From assembly GCA_044223995.1 (NCBI GenBank), contig JBGALE010000002.1, positions 62,001 through 126,000 of the forward strand: a stretch of DNA of 64,000 bases, given 5' to 3'. The stretch is from JACMLD01 sp044223995 (GTDB lineage Bacteria > Bacteroidota > Bacteroidia > Chitinophagales > Chitinophagaceae). Shown one piece after another: positions 8,329 to 17,600 of the stretch. Below the pieces are notes generated by a model that searched no databases, had not been told where the DNA came from, and saw nothing but the letters and a program-made list of their open reading frames with translations. The position numbers were made by a program, and so were the translations under genes. Positions within the stretch are counted from its first letter, which is position 1. Every line of letters begins with the position of its first letter.

Positions 8329-10482
8329 TTATATTTTGCGAATATCGAAAGGCATGGTACGTACGCGTTTTCCGGTGGCTGCAAAAATTGCGTTGGCCAG
8401 TGCCGGTGCAAAGGGCGGTAATCCGGGTTCGCCTACGCCTTTTACTTTTCCGCCTTCTGCCAGGATATGCACTTCAATTTCGGGTACTTCATTGATTCTG
8501 ACAAGCGGGTTATCATAAAAATTGTGCTGCATCACTTTTCCCTTTTCCAAAGTAATACCCGGCTTGATGGCTGCACCCAGTGCCATAACAATCGCACCCT
8601 CTACCTGGTTCTTTACATTATCAGGATTGACCACTTCACCGAGATCAATCACAGCATACACTTTATCTATGTGAATAGATGAATCAGGCCGGTGTGTTAC
8701 TTCTACCACATGGGCGCAAAGCCCGGCAAAAAATTCCCATTGTGCAACGCCCCTTCCCCTGCCTTTAGCCAGCGGCGTATCCCAATTGGATACTTCTTTC
8801 AATTTTAACAATACCCTTTTCAAATCAGAAGGCTGTGCAAGCATGTCAAGGCGGAACTGCAACGGGTCTTTTTTTGCCTTCACTGCGAGTTCATCTATAA
8901 AACATTCATGCGGAAATGCCAGTGTGGAACTGGTGACCGATCGCCATGCCGCTACCGGCACATGATAATCGGCCCTTACATATGATGTCCTGATATTGGG
9001 AATTTCGTATGCCTGTTCGCCAATGCCCTCCACCATGGTGCCATCCACTTTGTTCTTATCAAATTCGGGTCGCATGGCTTCCGAATAAGAAGGGCTTATT
9101 ACTTTATGCTGAAAAGAAACCAGTTTGCCGTCTTCTGAAAATCCACCTTTCAATGCTGAGAAAGTCATTGGCCGGAAGGGACCTTGTTCTGTGGTATCTT
9201 CCCTCGACCAAATCACTTTTACCGGTTTACTGATTTGTTTGGCAATATTAACGGCTTCAATGATAAAATCTATATTAAGCCTTCTGCCAAAACCACCGCC
9301 AATGAATTTTGCATGAAGTGTAATATTCTCCGGTGCAAAGCCAATATGTTTGTGTAAATCGTTTGCACCGCTGCCAGTGATGTTACTCGGCACCTGTGTC
9401 GATGTCCATATTTCTACTTTACCACCCTGCACCTGTGCCACGCAATTCATCGGTTCCATGGGATGATGCGCGACCATGGGCGTTTCGTAAAATGCTTCAA
9501 TCGTATTTTGCACTGGAAGCTTCAGCGAATCGGTATCACCGATTTTTTTATCCAGCAGACCATCGTCTTTGGCAAGTGCACGCAAACGATTTTCGTAGTC
9601 GGATGTATTAAATGTTTCAAAACCTTTTGTATCCCATTCAATCTTTAACTTCCTGCGCGCCCTGAGCGCAGTCCAGTAAGAATTGGCTACTACGGCTACA
9701 CCAACAGAATGGTACCTGCCCATGATCCTTTCTACTTCCACTACTTTTTCCACCCCGGGTATTTTCATGGCTTCTGTTGCATCAAATCGTTTTAATGTTC
9801 CCCCAATCACCGGGCATCGCCCTACGCTTGCATACAACATGCCTGGCACCTGTACGTCAATACCAAATTCTGCTTTGCCATTTGTTTTTAAAGGCACATC
9901 GGGCCGCCTGATCGACTTTCCCAGTATTTTAAAATCTTTCGGATCTTTTAGCCTGGGTTCCTTGGGCAATTCCAGTTTGGATGCTTCTTCCACCAGTTCT
10001 CCATAGGTAAATGACCGGTTACTGGCTTTGTGAAATACTTTTCCACTGTCGGCATAACAGGTACTGGCTTCTACCTGCCATTTGATACTGGCAGCTTTGA
10101 CAAAAACTTCTCTTGCAGAAGCACCTACTTTCCGTAAATCGGTATAATTGGTTCGTACCGATGAGCTACCGCCTGCGCGCTGCCCATTGCCCAATGCCTT
10201 TTCACCGTTAGATTGTCTGATGGTTACCTGGTCGAGCGATACTTCAAACTCTTCCGCAATCAACGCAGGGATGGATTGAAACGTACCCTGGCCCATTTCG
10301 GGTTTTGTATTGTAGATAATAATATTGCCACTGGCTTCCACCAGGATATACGGTGTAAAATTTTTTGCCTCTGCAATATTTAATGTGACGCCTGCATATC
10401 CTTTTTCTGAAATACCCAGCCAAATAGCCATGCCTGCCCCACCAGCATTTTTAATAAAACTGCGGCGTGAAACTTGTTTCAT
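8329..10482 (-). CDS. Molybdopterin-binding subunit, isoquinoline 1-oxidoreductase (IorB) type, copy 2
   Basis: This 717-residue paralogue of the gene at 4858-7035 opens the operon. It has a twin-arginine motif SRRSFIK (5-11), then GQGTFQSIPALIAEE near 64, GGSSSVRTNY near 102, GGGFGRRLNIDF near 398 and GVGEPGLPPFAPAL near 685. The two copies share layout and many motifs but differ clearly along their length, so the duplication is old. Family membership is certain; its substrate and whether it pairs with the same small subunit as copy 1 are inference. The 273 bp upstream hold the likely operon promoter, including a TAAATTTA element on the minus strand, but no confident site. Confidence 0.92.
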   Translation of the reverse strand: MKQVSRRSFIKNAGGAGMAIWLGISEKGYAGVTLNIAEAKNFTPYILVEASGNIIIYNTKPEMGQGTFQSIPALIAEEFEVSLDQVTIRQSNGEKALGNGQRAGGSSSVRTNYTDLRKVGASAREVFVKAASIKWQVEASTCYADSGKVFHKASNRSFTYGELVEEASKLELPKEPRLKDPKDFKILGKSIRRPDVPLKTNGKAEFGIDVQVPGMLYASVGRCPVIGGTLKRFDATEAMKIPGVEKVVEVERIMGRYHSVGVAVVANSYWTALRARRKLKIEWDTKGFETFNTSDYENRLRALAKDDGLLDKKIGDTDSLKLPVQNTIEAFYETPMVAHHPMEPMNCVAQVQGGKVEIWTSTQVPSNITGSGANDLHKHIGFAPENITLHAKFIGGGFGRRLNIDFIIEAVNIAKQISKPVKVIWSREDTTEQGPFRPMTFSALKGGFSEDGKLVSFQHKVISPSYSEAMRPEFDKNKVDGTMVEGIGEQAYEIPNIRTSYVRADYHVPVAAWRSVTSSTLAFPHECFIDELAVKAKKDPLQFRLDMLAQPSDLKRVLLKLKEVSNWDTPLAKGRGRGVAQWEFFAGLCAHVVEVTHRPDSSIHIDKVYAVIDLGEVVNPDNVKNQVEGAIVMALGAAIKPGITLEKGKVMQHNFYDNPLVRINEVPEIEVHILAEGGKVKGVGEPGLPPFAPALANAIFAATGKRVRTMPFDIRKI

Positions 10483-10686
10483 GATTATTTGATTTTTTTA
10501 ATATTATCGAAGCGGGGACAGATCAAAACAGGCAGGTATCGGGCTTATAAATTTACGGTAAACAATTGTAATTCCGCCCGGTCATTATTTGACATACTGC
10601 CCCTAAAATGCAAAGTGCACCTGTCTCTGATCTTAAAAAAATAAAAATGAAATAATACCTTACGAAATTCAAACATTTCTGCGAAA

Positions 10687-10712
10687 CCGGTGACTGACCA
10701 GCCCGTTACCGG
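10687..10712 (-). terminator. Possible terminator hairpin downstream of MOSC gene
   Basis: An 8-bp stem with one G-U pair (CCGGTGAC / GTTACCGG) encloses a 10-base loop, about 45 bases after the MOSC stop codon. On the minus strand it is followed by only three T residues, so termination would be weak. It may instead be a structure in the leader of the operon starting at 10482. Confidence 0.3.
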
Positions 10713-10755
10713 CAGTAGTCATTATATTCAATTCAACTGAAAAATATTTTACCTG

Positions 10756-11589
10756 TTAAAGAGGACCTGTAACCAGCTGCGAAGTTTTTACTTTCAATAC
10801 GTCAATAACATCACCAACTGTAATAACGCCGGTACCGGTTGTTAAAACATTTTGACCAAATAACACTTTGTTATTCGCTACCCGGTAAGTAGCCAGTGTC
10901 CTCAACGGTTCTTTTCCAGTGATCCCAGTTTCCTGATCGGTGGTGGTAATGTTGCAGCGTGCGCAGGGTTTTACGCAAAAAAAACTTTTACCATTTACTG
11001 AAAATTGTTCCATGTTATCTTCTTCAAAAGGACGGCCTCCGGTAAATACTATATTGGGACGGAAACGGTTCACGGGCAGGGGCATTGCTAACCTGCTGTT
11101 CAAATCATCCAGCGAAGCCTGTCCAATCATCAGCAATGGGAATGCGTCGGAAAAACTGGTGATATCGTTGTTCAATGCGTATCCAGTATCTACTTTTCTT
11201 TTCGTGGTATCGGGCATATACACCAGCCTGCATGTAAATCCCATGTGATGGGAAAACCATGCATCGGCATAGGCACCCACTACCAGAGCATCGCAGACGT
11301 CTTCCCAAACCTGTACACGTATACTATCACCTCCCGTTGTAACAAGTGGCAGTACCAGCTTTTGTCCTGCTGATTTTTTATGAAAGACCGTCAAATTACT
11401 TCCTTCGATCGCAGTTTGCAGCAGGGCCATCTCCGGATATTCTCTTTGGGTGAGGAACAGGTTATTATCATCCACCAGCATGAAGCGCCTGTCGTATTGC
11501 AAACCGCGGTCTGTTACCAGCACATCGTCAACCGCAATACCACCGAGTGATTTGATGGGATAAATAAATAATTGACTGATTTGAAGCAT
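10756..11589 (-). CDS. MOSC domain protein (YcbX/mARC-like)
   Basis: This 277-residue protein has an N-terminal MOSC beta-barrel domain (about 1-115, with FIYPIKSLGGI at the start and DRRFMLVDD near 34) and a C-terminal MOSC domain (about 125-265). A cysteine in CARCNITTTDQETG near 214 is in the position that ligates molybdenum in this family. Such proteins are Moco-binding reductases of N-hydroxylated compounds or sulfur carriers. It is transcribed away from the SelW-like gene across a 130-bp spacer and sits between the hydroxylase operon and the nitrate genes. Its role here is unknown. Confidence 0.9.
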   Translation of the reverse strand: MLQISQLFIYPIKSLGGIAVDDVLVTDRGLQYDRRFMLVDDNNLFLTQREYPEMALLQTAIEGSNLTVFHKKSAGQKLVLPLVTTGGDSIRVQVWEDVCDALVVGAYADAWFSHHMGFTCRLVYMPDTTKRKVDTGYALNNDITSFSDAFPLLMIGQASLDDLNSRLAMPLPVNRFRPNIVFTGGRPFEEDNMEQFSVNGKSFFCVKPCARCNITTTDQETGITGKEPLRTLATYRVANNKVLFGQNVLTTGTGVITVGDVIDVLKVKTSQLVTGPL

Positions 11590-11719
11590 CCATAAAATTA
11601 CGCCTTATCGGGCTACCAGTCTCCGTAAAAGTGTCAACCAGTTTTTATTAATGCTGAAATAACCAGTAATTTTATAAGCGTCAACCTGCTTTCTTATTAT
11701 AACGCTTAATCGCCGATAT

Positions 11720-12019
11720 ATGAAACCCTCCATCACTATTGAATACTGTCCCAAATGCCACTGGCTGTTGCGTGCTGCCTATATGGCACAGGAATTTTTA
11801 ACCACATTTGAAGAAGACCTGAAACTGGTAGCCCTCCAACCCAGTGAAGTGAGTGGTGATTTTCACATCAGCATCAATGATAAAAGGATCTTTGACAGGA
11901 AGACATACGGCGGGTTCCCTGAAATAAAAGAACTCAAACAATTGGTCAGGGATGAAGTAAACCCCGGTAAAAGTCTCGGGCACGCCGACACCAAACCGCA
12001 TCACCACGATTCTCAATAA
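11720..12019 (+). CDS. SelT/SelW/SelH (Rdx) family thioredoxin-like protein
   Basis: This 99-residue thioredoxin-fold protein has the Rdx-family redox motif CPKC at residues 10-13, in the cysteine form rather than with selenocysteine, then the typical FHISINDKRIFDRK strand-loop and GGFPEIKELKQLVRD helix. Family members are small redox proteins of uncertain function. It is 11 bp upstream of mobA on the same strand, so the two are probably cotranscribed. A histidine-rich tail (HADTKPHHHD) ends the protein and might bind metal. An interrupted repeat TAAGCGT (11675-11681) / ACGCTTA (11702-11708) lies just before the start and could be an operator. Confidence 0.88.
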   Translation: MKPSITIEYCPKCHWLLRAAYMAQEFLTTFEEDLKLVALQPSEVSGDFHISINDKRIFDRKTYGGFPEIKELKQLVRDEVNPGKSLGHADTKPHHHDSQ

Positions 12020-12030
12020 AATATTTCATT

Positions 12031-12615
12031 ATGCTGGGAGTCATTTTATGTGGTGGTCAAAGCCTTCGAATGGGAACTGATAAGGGCCTGCTTACCGGGG
12101 AAACAACAACATGGGCACAGGCTGCCTATACTAAAATAGCTGCTTTGAATTTCCCGGTTAAGGTATCAGTCAACAAACAACAAAAAGAAACTTATGCAGT
12201 CATATTCCATGAAGCTGATCTTATCACTGACGATCCTTCCTTACAAATTAAAGGTCCGCTGCTCGGCGTATTGAGCAGTCATATTCAATTCCCGGCGGAA
12301 GATTTAATGGTACTTGCCTGTGATATGCCGCTAATGGAGCCTTCCATTATCAAAGAGCTGTATAAAAACTACCAGCACAATCCTTCATTTGATGCGTATG
12401 TTTTTACCAATGACGGTCAGCCGGAACCCTTGTGCGCCATTTATACTTCGAAGGCCTTAGCCGGGATATTGGTCATGCTGCAAAAAGGGATACTATTCAA
12501 ATACAGTATGAAATTTATGCTTGATCATCTTGGTATTCATTCCATTCCCATTACTGAAGACCATAAAAAATGTTTTCAGAATTTTAATGCACATGCTGAA
12601 TTAAATGGGCAATAA
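12031..12615 (+). CDS. mobA: Molybdenum cofactor guanylyltransferase MobA
   Basis: MobA attaches GMP from GTP to Moco, giving the guanine-dinucleotide form required by nitrate reductases of the DMSO reductase family. The 194-residue protein has the signature ILCGGQSLRMGTDKG (5-19) and the metal-site segment VLACDMPLM near 92-100. Its 3' end overlaps the convergent rubredoxin-fusion gene by 15 bp. Its place next to the nitrate reductase cluster supports guanylyl rather than cytidylyl transfer, in contrast to the MocA-like enzyme at 3058-3681. Confidence 0.93.
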   Translation: MLGVILCGGQSLRMGTDKGLLTGETTTWAQAAYTKIAALNFPVKVSVNKQQKETYAVIFHEADLITDDPSLQIKGPLLGVLSSHIQFPAEDLMVLACDMPLMEPSIIKELYKNYQHNPSFDAYVFTNDGQPEPLCAIYTSKALAGILVMLQKGILFKYSMKFMLDHLGIHSIPITEDHKKCFQNFNAHAELNGQ

Positions 12616-14097
12616 ACCAAGGTCCAGCTTCTCTTTCTCTTCAAAATCATGCTTCGGCGCTTCACACAATGGGCAACAATAATTTTCCGGCAATACATCA
12701 AACAATGTACCGGCTGGGATTTCATTGTTCACATCTCCAGTTTCAGGATCGTACACCGTTAAACAATGCCTGCACTGGTGAATTACCTCCTTTATTTCAT
12801 GGCTGTGTTCTTCCACAGAAATATCAGTATGTATACTACCCGGCAATAAATCGCCTTCGCTTTCCTGTTCATAATAATATTTAGACAGGGCAATCAGGTA
12901 AGCCGGGAGGTGTTCACGTTCCACATTGTCCCTGAATACAACATAGTCCTTTGAATTGGGGTTGAAATCAGGTGTATATAAAATATCAAATTTATCTAAT
13001 GGCCTCCATTGCCCGCGGATTAGGTTAAATTTCCTGCGTATCAGCACCGAACCAAATACACCTGATTTGGGTTGCGTTTTCACTGCAAAGCATAAACCGA
13101 ATGTGCGCACATCTTCCTTATCAAACTGGCGGATGATATGCCGTTTAATAGTGAGGCCTTCATCATTTCCATCTTCCACCTGCCAGTTCAGTTCATTGGA
13201 AGCATGGCGCACATTAATACGGTACTTTCCCAATATATGTCCCCATAAAGGGCGGTGCTTTTCTTCGATGCCTTTTATAATAAGCGATTTCCAGGGAGTG
13301 GTGTACAATTCTCCTGTTTTTGTTTCAAGGCAAATCCTGCAAACATCTCTCAGAAAATTGATGTCAAAAGATTCGTCCCTCCTGTAAATACCCAGCCATG
13401 ATTTATTGCCATAACTATTGTAACCCTCATAGTACGGAAGTTTAAATGATGGCAATACCAGTTTCTCCTCAACAGGTTTGGATACAAAAATATTCCCAGC
13501 CATTATTGCATCGTACAGTTGCCCGCCATCGGCGTGGTTGTTATCAAAATACAAAGAGCGCTGCGCAAGAATATTCCTTTCCACCTGCTCCGACAATCTT
13601 CCAATATCATTGGTATAAATAAGATCCTTCCACTGGTATAACACATTGGTTTTTGGAAAACGGATACAGAGATACCAAAAATGACTTTTGCCGGATGCAA
13701 TCCAGTTTATATTGCCGGTAAAGAAAGGCGTAAAAGTTTGGTTACTGTCTGCGATATTCACTTTCAGTGTTGGCTTGTAATCAAACATATCAAAGACATC
13801 TTTATATACGCCTTCTCTCAGCCATGTTTCCTTTATAAATATTTCAGCCGCAGGATAGGAACTGCAAATATTTGGATACGAGTCGCTATTGACTTCATAG
13901 TCAAATCCGCCATCGGTTAATGCAGCCATTACATTTTCGTACTCCTTATTAGATATATCAACCAGCAGTTGCTGCCTTAACCCAAACCGCACCTGCGATA
14001 TACCAGCCAGTTGCAGCCGATCCAACAGGTTATTGAGATAGCCCGGTGATACTATACCTCCTGTAAAATTTACTTTCAATTGATATGCGTACCTCAT
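12601..14097 (-). CDS. Sulfite/nitrite-reductase-fold protein with C-terminal rubredoxin domain
   Basis: This 498-residue protein ends in a rubredoxin domain: C442/C445 (CRHC), YDPETGD, IPAGT and C475/C478 (CPLC), which would bind one iron. The first 430 residues resemble the two ferredoxin-like halves of siroheme sulfite/nitrite reductases (FTGGIVSPGYL near 11, YRRDES-x-DINFLRDVCR, then TPWKSLIIKGI near 268). They lack any C-x5-C plus C-x3-C set, so siroheme/[4Fe-4S] chemistry looks lost. It lies 10 bp from the nitrate-reductase-associated gene on the same strand. An electron-transfer or chaperone role for nitrate or nitrite reductase is inference; I know no defined function. Confidence 0.8.
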   Translation of the reverse strand: MRYAYQLKVNFTGGIVSPGYLNNLLDRLQLAGISQVRFGLRQQLLVDISNKEYENVMAALTDGGFDYEVNSDSYPNICSSYPAAEIFIKETWLREGVYKDVFDMFDYKPTLKVNIADSNQTFTPFFTGNINWIASGKSHFWYLCIRFPKTNVLYQWKDLIYTNDIGRLSEQVERNILAQRSLYFDNNHADGGQLYDAIMAGNIFVSKPVEEKLVLPSFKLPYYEGYNSYGNKSWLGIYRRDESFDINFLRDVCRICLETKTGELYTTPWKSLIIKGIEEKHRPLWGHILGKYRINVRHASNELNWQVEDGNDEGLTIKRHIIRQFDKEDVRTFGLCFAVKTQPKSGVFGSVLIRRKFNLIRGQWRPLDKFDILYTPDFNPNSKDYVVFRDNVEREHLPAYLIALSKYYYEQESEGDLLPGSIHTDISVEEHSHEIKEVIHQCRHCLTVYDPETGDVNNEIPAGTLFDVLPENYCCPLCEAPKHDFEEKEKLDLGLLPI

Positions 14098-14107
14098 ACA
14101 ATATGGG

Positions 14108-14623
14108 TTATATCAAGCCGAATTCCTTTATTGCCTTTGGAAAGTTTCGGTTTTCATGCCCTGGTTTACAGAGTTTCATTAAAACAAACCGCTGCAGGCT
14201 TGGCAATGCCTTCCATTGCTGCAATGAAATGGACCAGTCAAATTCATGTAGTTTCTTCAGCAACAGCAATGGAATTTCATCCTCATTTGCCCATGCCGGG
14301 TTTCTTTCTACTGTTAAACCCGTTGCATCCTTACCAGTCCTGATAAAAATTACCATTTGCAAATAGCCCCTGAATTGGCGAACATCTTCTTCTGAATTCC
14401 ATTCAAACTCAGTCAGTGAAATCTTTTCTTCTTCCTTCATCATGGCCCACTCACTTAATTTTAGTTTAATACCACAGGCATCCAGTTTGAACCGTACGAC
14501 CATGGGAATACAACGGACATTTTCTTCAACGAAATCTTCTTCGAATTTGAAATACCTGCCGTTGTCACCTTCGCTTAATGCGAATCGCATTTCAACAGGA
14601 ATACTATTATCTCCTCTTTTCAT
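14108..14623 (-). CDS. Nitrate-reductase-associated protein (Nitr_red_assoc family)
   Basis: This 171-residue soluble protein matches my memory of a small family best known beside cyanobacterial nitrate reductase and molybdopterin genes. The conserved core is FEEDFVEENVRCIPMVVRFK followed by LDACGIKLKLSEW (about 26-59). The function is not known. It sits 53 bp downstream of the nitrate reductase and 10 bp upstream of the rubredoxin-fusion gene, all on the minus strand, matching the family's usual neighbourhood. It has no signal peptide, membrane segment or clear cofactor motif. The assignment rests on motif recall and context. Confidence 0.75.
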   Translation of the reverse strand: MKRGDNSIPVEMRFALSEGDNGRYFKFEEDFVEENVRCIPMVVRFKLDACGIKLKLSEWAMMKEEEKISLTEFEWNSEEDVRQFRGYLQMVIFIRTGKDATGLTVERNPAWANEDEIPLLLLKKLHEFDWSISLQQWKALPSLQRFVLMKLCKPGHENRNFPKAIKEFGLI

Positions 14624-14676
14624 TTCTAATTTTTACTGGTATTGTACAAGTGAATGATCCCGATCATAAAAATATT

Positions 14677-17600
14677 TTAAACTGCTTCAACACCGCCGGC
14701 CCTTTTGATCACATTGATATGCGCATCCAATATTGTCTTTACTTCAGGGCGGCAACTGCCACATCCCATTCCTGCCCCGGACAACTGGCACAATTGTACC
14801 AGGTCCCTGCATCCTTCCTGTATTCTATTTATAATATTGCCTTCCCCGACGCCCGCACAACTGCATACCAGCTTGCCAATTACTGGCTCGGCTTTCTTTC
14901 CGCTTCGCAAAAGCTGCAATCTTTTTTCACTCAGTTCTGTTTTGTTTTCTATTAAATCCCTGAATTCTAAAAACTCTGTTTTGTCCCCAATTAATATAGC
15001 GCCTACCAGCCTGTCATGATGAATAATGCATTTTTTGTAATAACATTTTGCCTTATCAATAAATACCACTTCTTCATAGGCAGGATCATCGGGTGCTTCG
15101 GCTAAACCAAGTGAACAAACATCAGTTCCATGCATCTTCAAAATATTCATCAGCAGGGAGCCGCTGTAATACTGTGCTATATCACCGCTTACATGTTTTG
15201 CTACTATATGCGCCTGCTGCTCGGCTGCTGCTGTAATACCATAAAGAAATCCATTAAACTCTGCCATTTCCCCTACAGCATAGACAGACGGATCATTTGT
15301 CTGGAGGTATTCATTGACTACTACCCCTCTTTTACAGGTAAACCCCGATGCTTTTGCCATCTCAATATTGGGAACGGTGCCAACCGCGATAACTATTGCC
15401 TGGCAATAGATGGTGAGACCACTTTTCAAACAGACACCCTCTACCACTTCCTTCCCAAGAAACCGTTCAATTTCATCATTGTAATAAACCTGTATTCCTT
15501 TGTCTGCAAGTATCTCATGCAATAACTGGCTCCCAAGCGGGTCCAACTGCCTGTCCATCAAACGCGAGATACGTTGTATGATCGTCACTTCCACATTTAC
15601 TTCCTGCAATGATGCTGCGAGTTCAATACCAAGCAACCCACCACCTACAATGATTACCCTTCCTTTTGCAGGATCAATATGGCTTTTGAACCGATCTGCA
15701 TCAATGCGGCTGCGCATTGTGAATATCCCCTCCAGGGGAGGCACGTCTTTTAACATCGCAGCGCGACTACCTGTTGCCATTAATAATATATCGTACGAAT
15801 GCGTGTTGCCCCCGCTGTCGGTCACCATTTTTTGTTCGCGGTCTATCTTCTCAATGCTTACACCCCTGTGCATTTGTATGTTGTATTCAAACTCTTCTTC
15901 TGTTTTCATTTTTACCAAATGATCCCACTGTTGCGCACCGGTAATATAATCCGGCAGCAAAACTCTGTTGTAAAAGGGAAAATTTTCTTTGCTGAAAACA
16001 ACAATTTCATCGTCAGCATTCAAAGCGCGGTAACTTTTTATAAACCCAAAAGCCCCGGCACCTGCACCGACTATCACAATCTTTTGCTTTTCCTTTTTGT
16101 ACAGTCTTACCTGCACCGCGCTGAATTTAAAATCTGGCTGTTTCGATTGTGGATCAAGGCGGCTACTGGTAAGGTTATTGGCACGGCTTAGATCGCTGTT
16201 CAGCACTTTACCCCAATGCATGGGGAGAAACACCACTCCCTTCTTTATATCATCAGAATATTTTGCTTTTACCCTTACGTTCCCTCTCCCGTTAAATATT
16301 TCCACCAAATCATTGTCCTGAATATTTCTGTGTACCGCATCCCCGGGATGAATTTCCAGGAACGATTCACTGATGTGTTGCTTTAGCTTGTTTACCTTTC
16401 CCGTCTTACTCATCGTATGCCATTGGTCGCGGATGCGGCCGGTGGTAAGTATTAATGGAAATATTTTACCAGGCTGCTCGCTTTCATTACTATCCGGAAC
16501 AGAATGTATAATCGCTCTCTGTGACGGGGTATAAAATTTCTTATCAGCAAACAGTCTTGGTGTTCCATTTCCATTTGCATGCTTCGGGTAAGGCCACTGT
16601 ACCGATTGCTTTTGTTTCAATATATCATAACTCAGTCCGCTGATGTCGATATGGGTACCTTCCGTTAAAGCACAGTGTTCAGCATATATTTCTGAAAAAT
16701 TTTTATAATCAAAGCCGCTATAGCCCATCTTCTGCGCAAAGCGGCAGATGATCGTTGTATCGGGCAGCGCTTCGCCCGGTGCATTTGTAATTTTGCTGAG
16801 ATAACTGATACGCCGGTCTGCGTTTGTCATCGTTCCTTCTTTTTCCAGCCATGATGCCGCGGGTAATACTACATCTGCATACTGCAATGTTTCCGGCTTG
16901 TTGCTTATCTCCTGCACCACCACAAATTTTGCTTTCTTCAGCCCCTCTTCTGCTATCCGCACGTTGGGCAGGCTGATCAATGGATTGGTGCATAGTATCC
17001 AGATAGCTTTTAGCTTTCCATTATTCAGCGCTTCAAACATTTCAGTAGCCGTCAATCCAGGTTTTGGATTGATGGTACCCAATGGTATCTGCCAGAATTT
17101 TTCCACCTCCTCCCTGTCAGTTGCATTGGCGAGATTGCGGTGCGCAGGCAGCAAATTGGATAACCCTCCCACTTCTCTTCCACCCATTGCGTTTGGCTGG
17201 CCGGTTAAAGAAAATGGGCCTGCCCCGGGTTTGCCAATCTGCCCGGTAATAAGATTGAGATTGATAAGTGACAGGTTTTTATTAACACCAATCACACTTT
17301 GGTTCAAACCCATTGTCCACATTGTAATAAAACCAGTGGCATTACCAATATAAGAAGCTGCCAGCCTGATGTCGGCTTCCTGCACACCGCATATCGCTGC
17401 TGCTTCTTCAATGGTTCTTTCAAATACCGTTATTGCATATTTATCAAAGCCCTCTGTATGTTGCTGAATAAAATCAATACTGATGTCTCCCTGTTCAATC
17501 AAACACCGGCCAATTGCATGGTGCAATACAATATCTGTTCCGGGGTTCAACTGCAAATGCACATTGGCCACGGAACAGGTTTGTGTTTTGCGGGGATCGC

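Noticed and set aside
4858..10482. Recent tandem duplication of the hydroxylase large subunit
   Set aside because: The two proteins differ along their whole length, so they are old paralogues and not a recent repeat.
14578..15525. Plus-strand open frames across the nitrate reductase fusion
   Set aside because: They overlap a well-supported gene on the other strand and show no motifs.
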